This document shows, piece by piece, positions 9,601-18,785 of a stretch of DNA of 54,999 nt. How positions within the stretch are numbered: the first letter of the stretch is position 1; each line of letters starts with the position of its first letter. The stretch covers positions 1 through 54,999 of the forward strand of contig NZ_JADEXZ010000037.1 in assembly GCF_015206815.1 (NCBI RefSeq), read 5' to 3'. Position numbers and translations under genes: made by a program. The stretch is from Fortiea sp. LEGE XX443 (GTDB taxonomy: Bacteria > Cyanobacteriota > Cyanobacteriia > Cyanobacteriales > Nostocaceae). The notes under the pieces were generated by a model. The model was not told where the DNA came from and searched no databases. It was given only the letters and a program-made list of their open reading frames with translations.

Positions 9601-12600
9601 AGCAAAATCCCCACAGTTCCTCAAAACAAGGTCTTAAATATTCGCTTAAACAGCAGTAACTATGTGTCGGAAAAAACGCAGCAGTCGTTTGAAAAAGCTC
9701 TACAAAACGGACATTCAGCAAAATTGTCCATTAGCAATGGTAGTAAATCAGCAGCAATTGTCAATGATCACTCATCAACACCGGATGTTTTCACTTCTGT
9801 ATCTACAAAAAGCATAGCAGTCAATGGTCAGGCTAAATCTATGAAAAATGCACAATCAGACAAACTAGATCAACTGGATATCGTATCTAGTCCGAGCAAC
9901 TACCAAAGAGCTATAGATAACTTAGAGTACACACTGATCGAGTTTAATCGCCATCAACGTCAAATTTTGCAGGTTCATGAACAATCCTTGAAGCATCAAA
10001 CAGAATATGCTAAAACCTTCTTCCAGTTAATGCAACAACAGCACTTATTGTGGGGAAATAGTAAATTCACCGAACAACCAGAGCCAACCCAGCAACTGGC
10101 AATTTCCAGTTCTGAACGCAGCATCATGCGGTTTCATGAACATCAAGCTGATAGCCTCCGCATTCATGAGCAATATCTCTACTATCAACAGGAATATACT
10201 CATAATTTTTTCCAATTACTCCACCAACATCAACTGCCTACCTCTCGTGATGTGACTCATGACTATCTGATCCCGTTGCTCAATGAACAAGATAGTTCGA
10301 TATCAGCAGATCAGCTTGTTTCAGACACAACTGATGTAAAGTTTGTCACCCAACCTGAGTCAGTTTCCACAAATGGTCATCACGGTAACGGTAATGGTAA
10401 TGGTAATGACGCAAATCATGAAATCAAATTAGTTGTAGATACAATTACGCTCAAAGAAAATCATCCTGAAACTGCAACAATAGTATCTGCACCACCAATA
10501 GCTCTTGATTTAAGCAACCTCAGTCAGACTTTGCTCAATGTTGTCAGCGATAAAACAGGCTACCCCAGCGAAATGTTAGATCTGTCGATGGATATGGAAG
10601 CAGATTTGGGGATTGACTCTATTAAACGTGTGGAGATTTTGGGAGGATTATTAGAACTATATCCCAGTTTACCCCAGCCAAATCCCGAAGCTCTGGGGCA
10701 ACTACGTACCCTTAATCAAATAGTTGAGTATATGAAGACTTTGGCTTCTGAAAAATCAGAAATGCCTGTCACCATAAATGAAGTCTTAGCAGATCAGGAA
10801 GAAGAAAGATTAACATCTCCATCCCCCCCAGTTCCATCCATTGATTTAAGCAACCTCAGTCAGACTTTGCTCAATGTTGTCAGCGATAAAACAGGCTACC
10901 CCAGCGAAATGTTAGAGCTGTCGATGGATATGGAAGCAGATTTGGGGATTGACTCGATCAAACGTGTGGAGATTTTGGGAGGATTATTAGAACTCTACCC
11001 CAGTTTACCCCAGCCAAATCCCGAAGCTCTGGCTCAACTGCGTACCCTTGGACAAATAGTTGAGTACATACAGCAGCCGACTGAAGTGACAGAAAAAAAA
11101 ATTCTTTCCATAGAAACACCGCAACACCAGTCACTTGAAAAAAAGACAGAACAGGGGAAAAACTCTTCTCCCCTGCATCCTGTCCCCCCATCTCTGATTT
11201 GCCGCAGTCCTGTTAAACTTAAATTTTTGCCTGAACCCGATGTTTTAGATTGCACCTTACCCGCAGAACACATTGTTTTGTTAAGTGATGATGGTTCCCT
11301 CACCACAGCAAAACTAGCTGAGGCTTTAAACAAGCGGGGCTGGAAAACCGTTGTCTTAACTTTTCCTCAAAGCCTGATTAAACAACAGTCGCCTTTACCT
11401 GAAGGAATCAATCGCGTGGTGCTGGAAGATTTGAGCGAGGAGCATTTGCAATCTCAGTTAGCCGCGATCGCTAGTGAATATGGTCAAGTCGGTGCGTTTA
11501 TCCATCTGCATCCCTCCAGCCTAGAAGATACAAGTAATCATGTTTGCTATCTGGAAGCAGAAAAGGTGATTTTGCGCCACGTCTTTCTCATGGCTAAACA
11601 TCTCAAAAAGTCTCTTAATCAAGCAGCAGATTATGGACGTAGTTGTTTGTTCACCGTTGCTCGTCTTGATGGTGAATTCGGATTAGGACAGAAAACTAAT
11701 TTTGGCGCGATCGGTGGCGGACTTTTTGGACTAGTTAAAACCTTGAACCAAGAATGGGAACCTGTATTTTGCCGAGCATTAGACCTCAGTCCTGATTTAG
11801 ATGCTCAAACCTCAGTAGAGTATATCCTTGCAGAACTGCACGACCCGAATAAATTAGTTGTAGAAGTGGGATATAGCTCACAAGGACGCACAACGTTGGT
11901 GTGTGAACCACAATTAGAAACTAGGGAAATATCCACAGACAAACAAATTTCTTCTGCTCAAGTATTTCTTGTAAGTGGTGGTGCAAGAGGAATAACGGCT
12001 AAATGTGTGATCCAACTAGCACAACGTTATCAATGCAAATTCATTCTCCTGGGTCGTTCTGCGGCTGAACCCGAACCAGTATGGGCTGAAGGCTATGTGA
12101 GCGAAACGGAATTGAAACAGCGAATTATAGAAGATTTTATCGCCAAAGGAGACAAGCCTACACCTGCAATGGTAGAGAAAAAGTTTCAAACTATTGCATC
12201 CAGGCGAGAAATAGCCGCTACCCTACAAGCCATTGAGCAGGCGGGTGGACAAGCAGAATATTTGAGCGTAGATGTCACCGATGCGATCGCCTTATCTGAA
12301 AAACTTGCTGGTGCAGTAGAGCGGTTGGGTGCAGTCACAGGAGTTATTCATGGAGCCGGTAATCTGGCTGATAAATTGATTGAGAGAAAAACAATCCAAG
12401 ATTTTGAAACAGTTTACGCAGCCAAAGTTAAAGGTTTAGAAAATTTACTGGGATCTGTACCAGCCAGCCAACTGCAATATTTAGTTCTGTTTTCTTCTGT
12501 AGTTGGTTTTTATGGAAATGTGGGACAGTCAGATTATGCGATCGCTAATGAAATTCTCAACAAATCAGCTTATCTATTCAAACGCAATTATCCCCATTGT

Positions 12601-13650
12601 CATGTAGTTGCCATTAATTGGGGCCCTTGGGATAGTGGGATGGTATCTCCAGAATTGAAAAAAGTTTTTGCACAGCGCAATATCAAGACAATTCCTCTAG
12701 ATATCGGGGCGCAAATGCTAGTTAATGAACTAGATAGGGCAAATCAAAATACCACACAAGTGGTAATTGGTAGTCCTTTAATCTACACACCAACAGCACT
12801 CAACCCAAAGTTAAATAGCTTTCGTATCCAACGGCAATTAACATTAGCAAAAAATCCATTTTTATTTGACCATGTAATTGCCGAACATCCAGTGTTACCT
12901 GCCATGTGTGCATTCGCTTGGATGGCTAATACCTGTGAACAACTCTACCCTGGTTACAAGTTCTTCAGTTGTGCAGATTTCCGGGTGTTGAAAGGAATTA
13001 TCTTCGATGGTAATCAAGCCAATGAATACACTTTAGATTTAACAGAAATTTCCAAAACTGATGAACAAAAAATCGAATTACAAGCTCAAATATCTAGTCA
13101 TAATTCTGACAAGCCGCGTTATCATTTTAGTAGCCGTATTCAGCTACAATTGCAACTACCAACGCTGCCAATTTATCAATCATTCAATCAAGAAAGAACC
13201 GTCTCTGAATCAAGCACAACATATTATCAAAATGGGGCATCAAGCCTGTTTCATGGAACAGCTTTTCAAGGTGTAAAATCAGTTTTAAATATTAACCCCA
13301 ACAAGATAACCGTGGAATGTCTTTTACCCATATTAGAGGAAAATAAACAAGGGCAATTTCCAGTTCAATCCTTCAATTCTTATATTTTTGATGTTCAGAT
13401 ACATTCATTATGGATTTGGAGTCAATATTTTCATCAAGTTGGTTGTTTGCCTTCAGATTTCAAAAAACTAGAACAATTTGCATTCATACCTTTTGATGAA
13501 CCATTCTACATTTCTTGTGAAATCAAATCGAAGAACGACTTAGCAGTAATTGCTGATATCATCACACACAATCAGCAAGGACAAATATATTCCCAAATCC
13601 AGGGAGCCAGAGGAACAATTCTACCTCGACAGTTAAGCAAAAACATTTAA
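6691..13650 (+). CDS. Multidomain polyketide/fatty-acid synthase, PfaA/HglE-like (KS-AT-ACP-ACP-KR-DH)
   Basis: A 2319-aa iterative-type synthase. KS spans about residues 50-510 with DAACASS (Cys260), EAHGTGT (His395) and IGHTKAA (His435). AT spans about 575-900 with GHSFGE (Ser730). Two ACPs have phosphopantetheine serines at about 1310 and 1422 in GIDSIKR. A PfaA-type KR has GGARGIT (about 1763) and catalytic Ser/Tyr (Tyr1949 in SDYAIAN). A C-terminal hot-dog DH-like region (about 2050-2310) has HVIAEHPVLPAM. A Gln/His-rich helical linker with two related HEQ..YA..FFQL segments (about 1090-1190) and a Gly-Asn stretch precede the ACPs. Heterocyst-glycolipid synthase HglE and PUFA synthase PfaA share this order. 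The exact product is unknown. Confidence 0.9.
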   Translation: MVASRIEAELEQLQAEISNCEKSLLKLIQVQNIMVNTAPLTTSEINTQLQKTQIAIIGMASIFPQSQNLQEYWEKIIHKVDCISDVPSSRWSIDDYYDPDPKAPDKTYCKRGGFIPDVDFNPIEFGLPPNILEVTDISHLLGLLVAKAAIEDAGYGESQQLKREIYDKLRQRTGVVLGVAIGRQLAIPLSSRLQYPIWEKVLKSSGLSDEDTQNIVEKIKSAYVQWNENAFPGMLANVIAGRIANRLDLGGMNCVVDAACASSLGALQIAISELITGRCDMMLTGGVDTDNSILAYMCFSKTPAVSPSENVKPFDAESDGMMLGEGLGMLVLKRLEDAQRDNDRIYAVIKGIGSSSDGRYKSIYAPRPEGQITALRRAYEDAGLPPTSIGLVEAHGTGTMVGDPTEFASIKEVFGENNPKQQHIALGSVKSQIGHTKAAAGAASLIKATLALHHKVLPPTINITKPHPKLNIENSPFYLNTETRPWLTTNNQPRRAGISAFGFGGTNYHVVLEEYQSEHNSPYRIHNSSQTVLLSAATPEQLRSRCQEFQHQLQSDEGQQHYLELISACKSLKIPVTDARVGFVVDSLTQARDLLQKTIDSLTTQPQAESWEHPQGIYYRKTGITTEGKVVALFSGQGSQYLEMGRELVINFPELRQTYAEMDSLFQDGLQTLSEVVFPAPVFNSEQKAAQIEALQMTEYAQPAIGAFSVGLYKILQQAGFKPDFVAGHSFGELTGLWAAGVLSEKDYCFLVKARGQAMAAPKDPQFEAGAMLAVKGDINQVQELLQNFPLIEIANFNSRQQVVLAGAKAEIAKVETALKTQGFHTVLLKVSAAFHTSLVAHAQKPFAKAIDKITFNQPQIPVYTNVTGKPYPTEPQAIQTILKEHLVNRVLFQQEIENIYATGGDCFIEFGPRNTLTNLVKDILSDRPHLAVALNANPRKDSDRVLREAVVQLRVAGLPLTNLDPYQLESKIPTVPQNKVLNIRLNSSNYVSEKTQQSFEKALQNGHSAKLSISNGSKSAAIVNDHSSTPDVFTSVSTKSIAVNGQAKSMKNAQSDKLDQLDIVSSPSNYQRAIDNLEYTLIEFNRHQRQILQVHEQSLKHQTEYAKTFFQLMQQQHLLWGNSKFTEQPEPTQQLAISSSERSIMRFHEHQADSLRIHEQYLYYQQEYTHNFFQLLHQHQLPTSRDVTHDYLIPLLNEQDSSISADQLVSDTTDVKFVTQPESVSTNGHHGNGNGNGNDANHEIKLVVDTITLKENHPETATIVSAPPIALDLSNLSQTLLNVVSDKTGYPSEMLDLSMDMEADLGIDSIKRVEILGGLLELYPSLPQPNPEALGQLRTLNQIVEYMKTLASEKSEMPVTINEVLADQEEERLTSPSPPVPSIDLSNLSQTLLNVVSDKTGYPSEMLELSMDMEADLGIDSIKRVEILGGLLELYPSLPQPNPEALAQLRTLGQIVEYIQQPTEVTEKKILSIETPQHQSLEKKTEQGKNSSPLHPVPPSLICRSPVKLKFLPEPDVLDCTLPAEHIVLLSDDGSLTTAKLAEALNKRGWKTVVLTFPQSLIKQQSPLPEGINRVVLEDLSEEHLQSQLAAIASEYGQVGAFIHLHPSSLEDTSNHVCYLEAEKVILRHVFLMAKHLKKSLNQAADYGRSCLFTVARLDGEFGLGQKTNFGAIGGGLFGLVKTLNQEWEPVFCRALDLSPDLDAQTSVEYILAELHDPNKLVVEVGYSSQGRTTLVCEPQLETREISTDKQISSAQVFLVSGGARGITAKCVIQLAQRYQCKFILLGRSAAEPEPVWAEGYVSETELKQRIIEDFIAKGDKPTPAMVEKKFQTIASRREIAATLQAIEQAGGQAEYLSVDVTDAIALSEKLAGAVERLGAVTGVIHGAGNLADKLIERKTIQDFETVYAAKVKGLENLLGSVPASQLQYLVLFSSVVGFYGNVGQSDYAIANEILNKSAYLFKRNYPHCHVVAINWGPWDSGMVSPELKKVFAQRNIKTIPLDIGAQMLVNELDRANQNTTQVVIGSPLIYTPTALNPKLNSFRIQRQLTLAKNPFLFDHVIAEHPVLPAMCAFAWMANTCEQLYPGYKFFSCADFRVLKGIIFDGNQANEYTLDLTEISKTDEQKIELQAQISSHNSDKPRYHFSSRIQLQLQLPTLPIYQSFNQERTVSESSTTYYQNGASSLFHGTAFQGVKSVLNINPNKITVECLLPILEENKQGQFPVQSFNSYIFDVQIHSLWIWSQYFHQVGCLPSDFKKLEQFAFIPFDEPFYISCEIKSKNDLAVIADIITHNQQGQIYSQIQGARGTILPRQLSKNI
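10507..11048 (+). repeat. Tandem near-identical ACP-coding segments
   Basis: The two ACP segments (starting at 10507 and 10843, offset 336 bp) are almost identical at nucleotide level over about 200 bp, including synonymous positions. This implies a recent duplication or ongoing gene conversion. Tandem ACPs are usual in PfaA/HglE-like synthases. Confidence 0.85.
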
Positions 13651-13699
13651 CTACACATTGTCCACTGAAGTTATACATAAAAGTTTTAAGAGGTGGGTA

Positions 13700-16600
13700 A
13701 TGGACAAGATTACACACAGTAAAATACCTAAAATAGCAATTGTGGGAATGGATTGCTATTTGGGTGGTAACTGCCAAGGATTAGATAATTTTGAACGGAG
13801 TATTTATGAAGTAACTCAACACTTTATTCCCCTGCCTACTCAGAGATGGCAAGACATCGAAACGCAAAAGCAGCTACTAGAAAAATATGATTTTGCTAAT
13901 GTTCAAGCATCATTAGGCGCATATATCAAAGATTTTGAAGTCGATACTGTACGATTGCAAATTCCACCAGAAACAGTGGATAAATTTAATCCTCAACAAC
14001 TGTTGATACTTCAGGTGGCTGATAATGCTTTGCAAGATGCAGGTTTTCATCCAGGTTCAAAAATTGCTGTAGTCATCGTTACTGCCACAGAACTAGCTCT
14101 ACCTCCAGATACACCAATAGAATACCCAAACATCGAAAACCAACCGGCTAATTATATTTCTAAATTGTGGAATTTTTCTAGCCCGGCATTAACATTAACA
14201 TCTGAACAAACGTCTGTTTTCAAAGCCTTGGAATTAGCACAAAATTTACTCACTCTCCAAGAAGTTGATGCTGTTTTAGTCGGTGCAGTAGAACTTGCTG
14301 GTAATAGTGCCAGTGTTCTGCTAAGGAATCAAGTTTCACCAGTCAACACAGGTGTAAATACTCTTAGTTACGATCGCCAGGCTAATGGCTGGATGGTAGG
14401 TGAAGGTGCAGCCGCTATTGTCTTGCAGCTCCACGAAACCGCAATCCAACAAAATAATCGCATATATGCAGTCATTGATGGCATCAGTCTTGTAGAAAAA
14501 ACTAAATCTCAAATTTATTCTATTCCCACTGCTATAGATGCGGCTGCTGTAACGCAAGCTTGTCAACAGGCTTTTGTGTTGGCAGATATTAAACCAACAG
14601 ATGTCAACTATTTAGAAGTTACTGGCAGTGGTATTCCCTTACAAGATGAGTCAGAAATTCAGGGTTTGCACCAGGCTTATAGAACTTCTGAATCTAGTCT
14701 TAGTTGTGCCTTGGGTAGTGCTAAAGCTAATGTCGGTCATACCTATGCGGTATCAGGGCTGGTGAGTTTAGTTAAAACAGCACTCTGTCTATATCGCCGC
14801 TATATTCCTGCTGTTCCCCAGTGGAGTAGTCCCAAAATGCCTGAGGTGTGGCAAAATACTCCCTTTTATGTGGCTACGGAATCCAAACCCTGGTTTTTAG
14901 AACGAGGAGCTACCAAAAGAATAGCGGCTGTGAACGGTATGGAGGTGGATGGCAGTTATGCACATTTAATTTTGTCCGAGGAGCTAGGCCAGCAAAAGCA
15001 TAGCAATAAATATTTAAAGGAAATTCCTTATTATTTATTTGCGATCGCAGCTGATGATTGTTCCAGTTTATTAGAGCAGATCCATACTCTGCAACAAACT
15101 ATTACTGATTGCTCTTCTCTTGCTGCTGCTGCCAACCAAACTTTTGTCGCTTTCCAAAAGCATCAAACAGCAACTTACGCCCTGGCGATTCTCGGACGTA
15201 ACCAAGATGAATTGATGCGGGAAATTCAACGCGCTGTTCAGGGTATTAGTGTTGCCTTTGAGACGGGCAAAGATTGGAAAACTCCTGTAGGCAGCTATTT
15301 TACAGCCAAACCACTAGGTAAAGATCATCATATAGCTTTTGTTTACTCTGGTTCTTTCAGTGCTTATGTTGGTATAGCCAGGTATCTCTTTCGTTTATTT
15401 CCCCAAATTTATGATGACTTAGTAAATAGAGGAGTTTACAACCGTGCTGCCAGTATAGAAAAACTGCTTTATCCCAGAAGCTTAACTAAAATCTCAAAAA
15501 GGCAATTGGAAATAATTGAACAAAAATTGATAGATGATCCAGTAACATTACTTGAATTTGAAATATGTTTTACCGGATTCATGACTGCAATTCTAGGAGA
15601 TTATTTTCAAATTAAGCCTCAAAGTGCTTTTGGATATAGTCTGGGTGAAACTAGCATGATGTTTGCTCAAGGTGTCTGGACTAACTTTGAGCAAACTAGT
15701 AAAATTCTAAATTCATCATCTTTGTTTAAAACCAGGCTATCTGGCCCTAAAAATGCTGTGCGCGAGTATTGGAGATTGCCTCTACAACAGAAAATTCAGG
15801 AGGATAATCTTTGGTGTAACTATGTTCTTTTATGTCCAATATTTCGTGTTCAGGAAGCTATCAAAGCAGAAAAAAAAGTTTATGTAACTCTCATCAATAC
15901 ACCAGAAGAAGTTATCATTTCTGGTGAACCACAAGCTTGCCAGCGAGTAATTGAAAATCTCAAATGTAATGCTTATCCCACACCTATTAAGCATGTTATT
16001 CATTGTGAGCCAATGCGCTCTGAGTACGATGAACTTGTTCAAATTAACACTTTACCGATTCAAAATTTATCCAACACCATTTTTTATTCCGCAGCGGAAT
16101 ACAAACCCATGACTCTTGATAGTCATTCTATTGGTCACAACATTGCCCAAACTCTATGTCAAGAGCTTGATTTTCCTCGGCTAGTTAATTGTGTCTACAA
16201 TGATGGTTCTAAAATCTTTATTGAAGTAGGTATTGGTGGTAATTGTTCTCGGTGGATTGATAAAATTCTCCAAAAAAAAGAACACTTTGCTGTATCTTTA
16301 AATCAAAGAGGAATAGATGATCATGTTTCAATTATCAGAGCCTTAGCAAAGCTGTTAAGTCATCGAATTGAAATGAACTTATCGCCACTTTATTCTCTCT
16401 CACCACCAATTTATAGTTGCAATAAATTAGGATTAAAAACCATTACTATAGGGACTAATAAAAGTGATCCGATATTTTGGCATGAGAAAATTCAGGAAAA
16501 TTGTGCCAAATATCCAACATCTGATTTACTGACTAAGGTTTCTGAACAACAGCATGAATTACTACAACTTAGTGAATTAGAAAACCTCAGTCATTCCAGA

Positions 16601-17011
16601 ATAAACCATTTGAATAAAAGTGAGCAAAGAAATCTGATGAATACTTTAATTACTGAAAATACACTGGAAATTATTGACTCTAATAATAGTAATAATCCTG
16701 AACAAACCTTACTGGGCGATCGCGCTACTACATCTGAAAAAAAAATTCCAAATCATGAGAATTTTTTGACAAAACAGGAATTGTTGCCTTCTAGCCATAT
16801 AAATGACAGCTTTCTCAGCAAAAAAGATTTACCTAATTTACGTCATCTTCACTATCAAAAGCTCAGTGAAAATGCTTTTCGCATTACCGAAGCCCATGCT
16901 GTTTTATTACAAGCACGCCACGAATCTCTCCAGCAAATTAGTTTGGTAATCCAGCAACAATTAGCTTTATACAATAAGTTATTTGACGAAGCTTCAAGTG
17001 CTAATTCTTAA
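13700..17011 (+). CDS. KS-like/chain-length-factor plus acyltransferase protein of PfaC/Hgl type
   Basis: The frame is open from a TTG at 13658, but ATG 13700 has a good ribosome site (GAGGTG) and is preferred (1103 aa). The N-terminal half is a ketosynthase fold. The active-site Cys is replaced by Gln (TSEQTS, about residue 170) and the first catalytic His is lost (EVTGSG instead of EAHGTG), while VGHT is kept. It should therefore act as a chain-length factor or decarboxylating partner of the upstream KS. The second half is an acyltransferase with GYSLGE (Ser647). The C-terminus has a helical EAHAVLLQARHES segment like the linker helices of the first synthase, a likely docking or scaffold element. 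It begins 49 nt after the first synthase. Confidence 0.85.
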   Translation: MDKITHSKIPKIAIVGMDCYLGGNCQGLDNFERSIYEVTQHFIPLPTQRWQDIETQKQLLEKYDFANVQASLGAYIKDFEVDTVRLQIPPETVDKFNPQQLLILQVADNALQDAGFHPGSKIAVVIVTATELALPPDTPIEYPNIENQPANYISKLWNFSSPALTLTSEQTSVFKALELAQNLLTLQEVDAVLVGAVELAGNSASVLLRNQVSPVNTGVNTLSYDRQANGWMVGEGAAAIVLQLHETAIQQNNRIYAVIDGISLVEKTKSQIYSIPTAIDAAAVTQACQQAFVLADIKPTDVNYLEVTGSGIPLQDESEIQGLHQAYRTSESSLSCALGSAKANVGHTYAVSGLVSLVKTALCLYRRYIPAVPQWSSPKMPEVWQNTPFYVATESKPWFLERGATKRIAAVNGMEVDGSYAHLILSEELGQQKHSNKYLKEIPYYLFAIAADDCSSLLEQIHTLQQTITDCSSLAAAANQTFVAFQKHQTATYALAILGRNQDELMREIQRAVQGISVAFETGKDWKTPVGSYFTAKPLGKDHHIAFVYSGSFSAYVGIARYLFRLFPQIYDDLVNRGVYNRAASIEKLLYPRSLTKISKRQLEIIEQKLIDDPVTLLEFEICFTGFMTAILGDYFQIKPQSAFGYSLGETSMMFAQGVWTNFEQTSKILNSSSLFKTRLSGPKNAVREYWRLPLQQKIQEDNLWCNYVLLCPIFRVQEAIKAEKKVYVTLINTPEEVIISGEPQACQRVIENLKCNAYPTPIKHVIHCEPMRSEYDELVQINTLPIQNLSNTIFYSAAEYKPMTLDSHSIGHNIAQTLCQELDFPRLVNCVYNDGSKIFIEVGIGGNCSRWIDKILQKKEHFAVSLNQRGIDDHVSIIRALAKLLSHRIEMNLSPLYSLSPPIYSCNKLGLKTITIGTNKSDPIFWHEKIQENCAKYPTSDLLTKVSEQQHELLQLSELENLSHSRINHLNKSEQRNLMNTLITENTLEIIDSNNSNNPEQTLLGDRATTSEKKIPNHENFLTKQELLPSSHINDSFLSKKDLPNLRHLHYQKLSENAFRITEAHAVLLQARHESLQQISLVIQQQLALYNKLFDEASSANS

Positions 17012-17069
17012 TTAGTGAATGAGTTGCAATCGCTGTTATTTTTTTCTAACCTTATCAGGGTAAAATGTC

Positions 17070-18740
17070 ATGCTTTCTAATCATAAATTCAAGCAAAGAA
17101 ATACTATTTTTCCTCTAAAAATCCCAGATTTTTTTATTAAAATAAATCAATATTGGCAAGGTTCTTTAGATACAGTATCTTTTGACGAAGACGGTATAAA
17201 AACTAAACTACTTAATTTAGCCAAACCGTGTTATGTGATCAAATTTGAAGAAGAAATTGGTATTACGAACGAAGGATATTTGCTAGATTCACATAATAAT
17301 CAAACAGGAAAAGTCGAACTGCTCATGGCTATTCCAGCTATGCAGATTCAACATTTAGGTGATCCCAATTTTTTAAATTTCCATAATGTGAAATATGCCT
17401 ACGCTACTGGTGCAATGGCTCATGGTATTGCTTCTGAAGAATTAGTAATTGCACTGGGTAAAGAGAAGATTTTGAGTTCCTTTGGTGCAGGAGGTTTATC
17501 TCCTTCCCGTGTGGAAGCAGCCATCAACCGTATTCAGCAAGCTCTACCCCAGGGCCCTTATGCTTTTAACTTACTCCACAGCCCCGGTGAACCTGCTATT
17601 GAACGCGGTGTCATTGATTTGTATCTGCAATATCAAGTAAGAACAGTCGAAGCTTCGGCCTTTTTAGATTTGACTGATAACATTGTTTACTACCGGGCTG
17701 CGGGATTAAATTTAAATGCAGCTAATCAAGTGGAAATCAAAAATAAAGTCATTGCTAAAATTTCTCGCAAAGAAGTTGCTACAAAATTTTTACAACCTGC
17801 TCCCACCAAAATTCTCAAACAATTAGTAGAGCAAGGTCTCATCAGTGAGTTACAAGCAACTCTAGCCGCCAAAATTCCTATGGCTGATGATATCACTGTG
17901 GAAGCAGATTCTGGTGGTCATACAGATAATCGTCCTTTGGTTTGTTTGTTACCTTCAATTCTAGAATTACGAGATCAAATTCAACGCCAATATGGTTACG
18001 AAATACCAGTCAGAGTTGGGGTAGCTGGAGGAATTGCCACTCCACAATCAGCTTTAGCTGCCTTTATGATGGGTGCTGCGTATGTTGTGACTGGCTCTAT
18101 TAATCAATCTTGTATAGAAGCTAAAACTTCTCAACATACTAAACAATTATTAGCTCAGGCAGAAATGGCTGATGTGATGATGGCTCCAGCCGCAGATATG
18201 TTTGAAATGGGAGTAAAATTGCAAGTTCTCAAAAGAGGAACTATGTTTCCTCTGCGGGCGCAAAAATTGTATGATTTATACAAAAACTATGACTCAATTG
18301 AAGATATTCCATTGGCAGAAAGAGAAAAAATAGAAAAGCAAGTTTTCAGAAATAGCCTAGATGCGATTTGGCAGGAAACAGTTAATTATTTATCTCAACG
18401 TAATCCCGATAAATTACATAAAGCTACCAACAATCCTAAACTAAAAATGGCCTTGATTTTTCGCTGGTATCTGGGATTGTCTTCTCGTTGGTCTAATTCT
18501 GGTGAAAAAGGTAGGGAAATTGATTATCAAATCTGGTGCGGGCCAGCAATGGGAAGCTTCAATAACTGGATACAAAATTCTTACTTAGCAGATTTAAATA
18601 ATCGCAAAGTAGTTGATGTAGCTCACCATATTATGATAGGTGCGGCTTATTTATACCGATTACAAAGTTTAAAAATACAAGGGTTACAAATCCCTGATTC
18701 TTTTAGTCAATATCATCCAGTTATTTCTCAAAATTTGTAA
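17070..18740 (+). CDS. PfaD-family trans-acting enoyl reductase (FMN, NPD-like barrel)
   Basis: A 556-aa protein of the PfaD/2-nitropropane-dioxygenase-like family. FMN-barrel landmarks are SFGAGGLSPSRVEAAI (about residue 140), ADSGGHTDNRP (about 285) and VGVAGGIATPQSALAAFMMG (about 315). PfaD proteins act in trans on ACP-bound enoyl chains in PUFA-type and hgl-type synthases. This fits the lack of an ER domain in the two synthase proteins upstream. It starts 58 nt after the KS-AT gene and is clearly in the same operon. Confidence 0.9.
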   Translation: MLSNHKFKQRNTIFPLKIPDFFIKINQYWQGSLDTVSFDEDGIKTKLLNLAKPCYVIKFEEEIGITNEGYLLDSHNNQTGKVELLMAIPAMQIQHLGDPNFLNFHNVKYAYATGAMAHGIASEELVIALGKEKILSSFGAGGLSPSRVEAAINRIQQALPQGPYAFNLLHSPGEPAIERGVIDLYLQYQVRTVEASAFLDLTDNIVYYRAAGLNLNAANQVEIKNKVIAKISRKEVATKFLQPAPTKILKQLVEQGLISELQATLAAKIPMADDITVEADSGGHTDNRPLVCLLPSILELRDQIQRQYGYEIPVRVGVAGGIATPQSALAAFMMGAAYVVTGSINQSCIEAKTSQHTKQLLAQAEMADVMMAPAADMFEMGVKLQVLKRGTMFPLRAQKLYDLYKNYDSIEDIPLAEREKIEKQVFRNSLDAIWQETVNYLSQRNPDKLHKATNNPKLKMALIFRWYLGLSSRWSNSGEKGREIDYQIWCGPAMGSFNNWIQNSYLADLNNRKVVDVAHHIMIGAAYLYRLQSLKIQGLQIPDSFSQYHPVISQNL

Positions 18741-18785
18741 AAATTTTCCCTACTCGACCAAACTAAACAAGAATCATACAAAAAA

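Noticed and set aside
13658-13699. TTG start for the second synthase gene
   Set aside because: The GAGGTG ribosome site favours ATG 13700, and the KS fold begins shortly after it.
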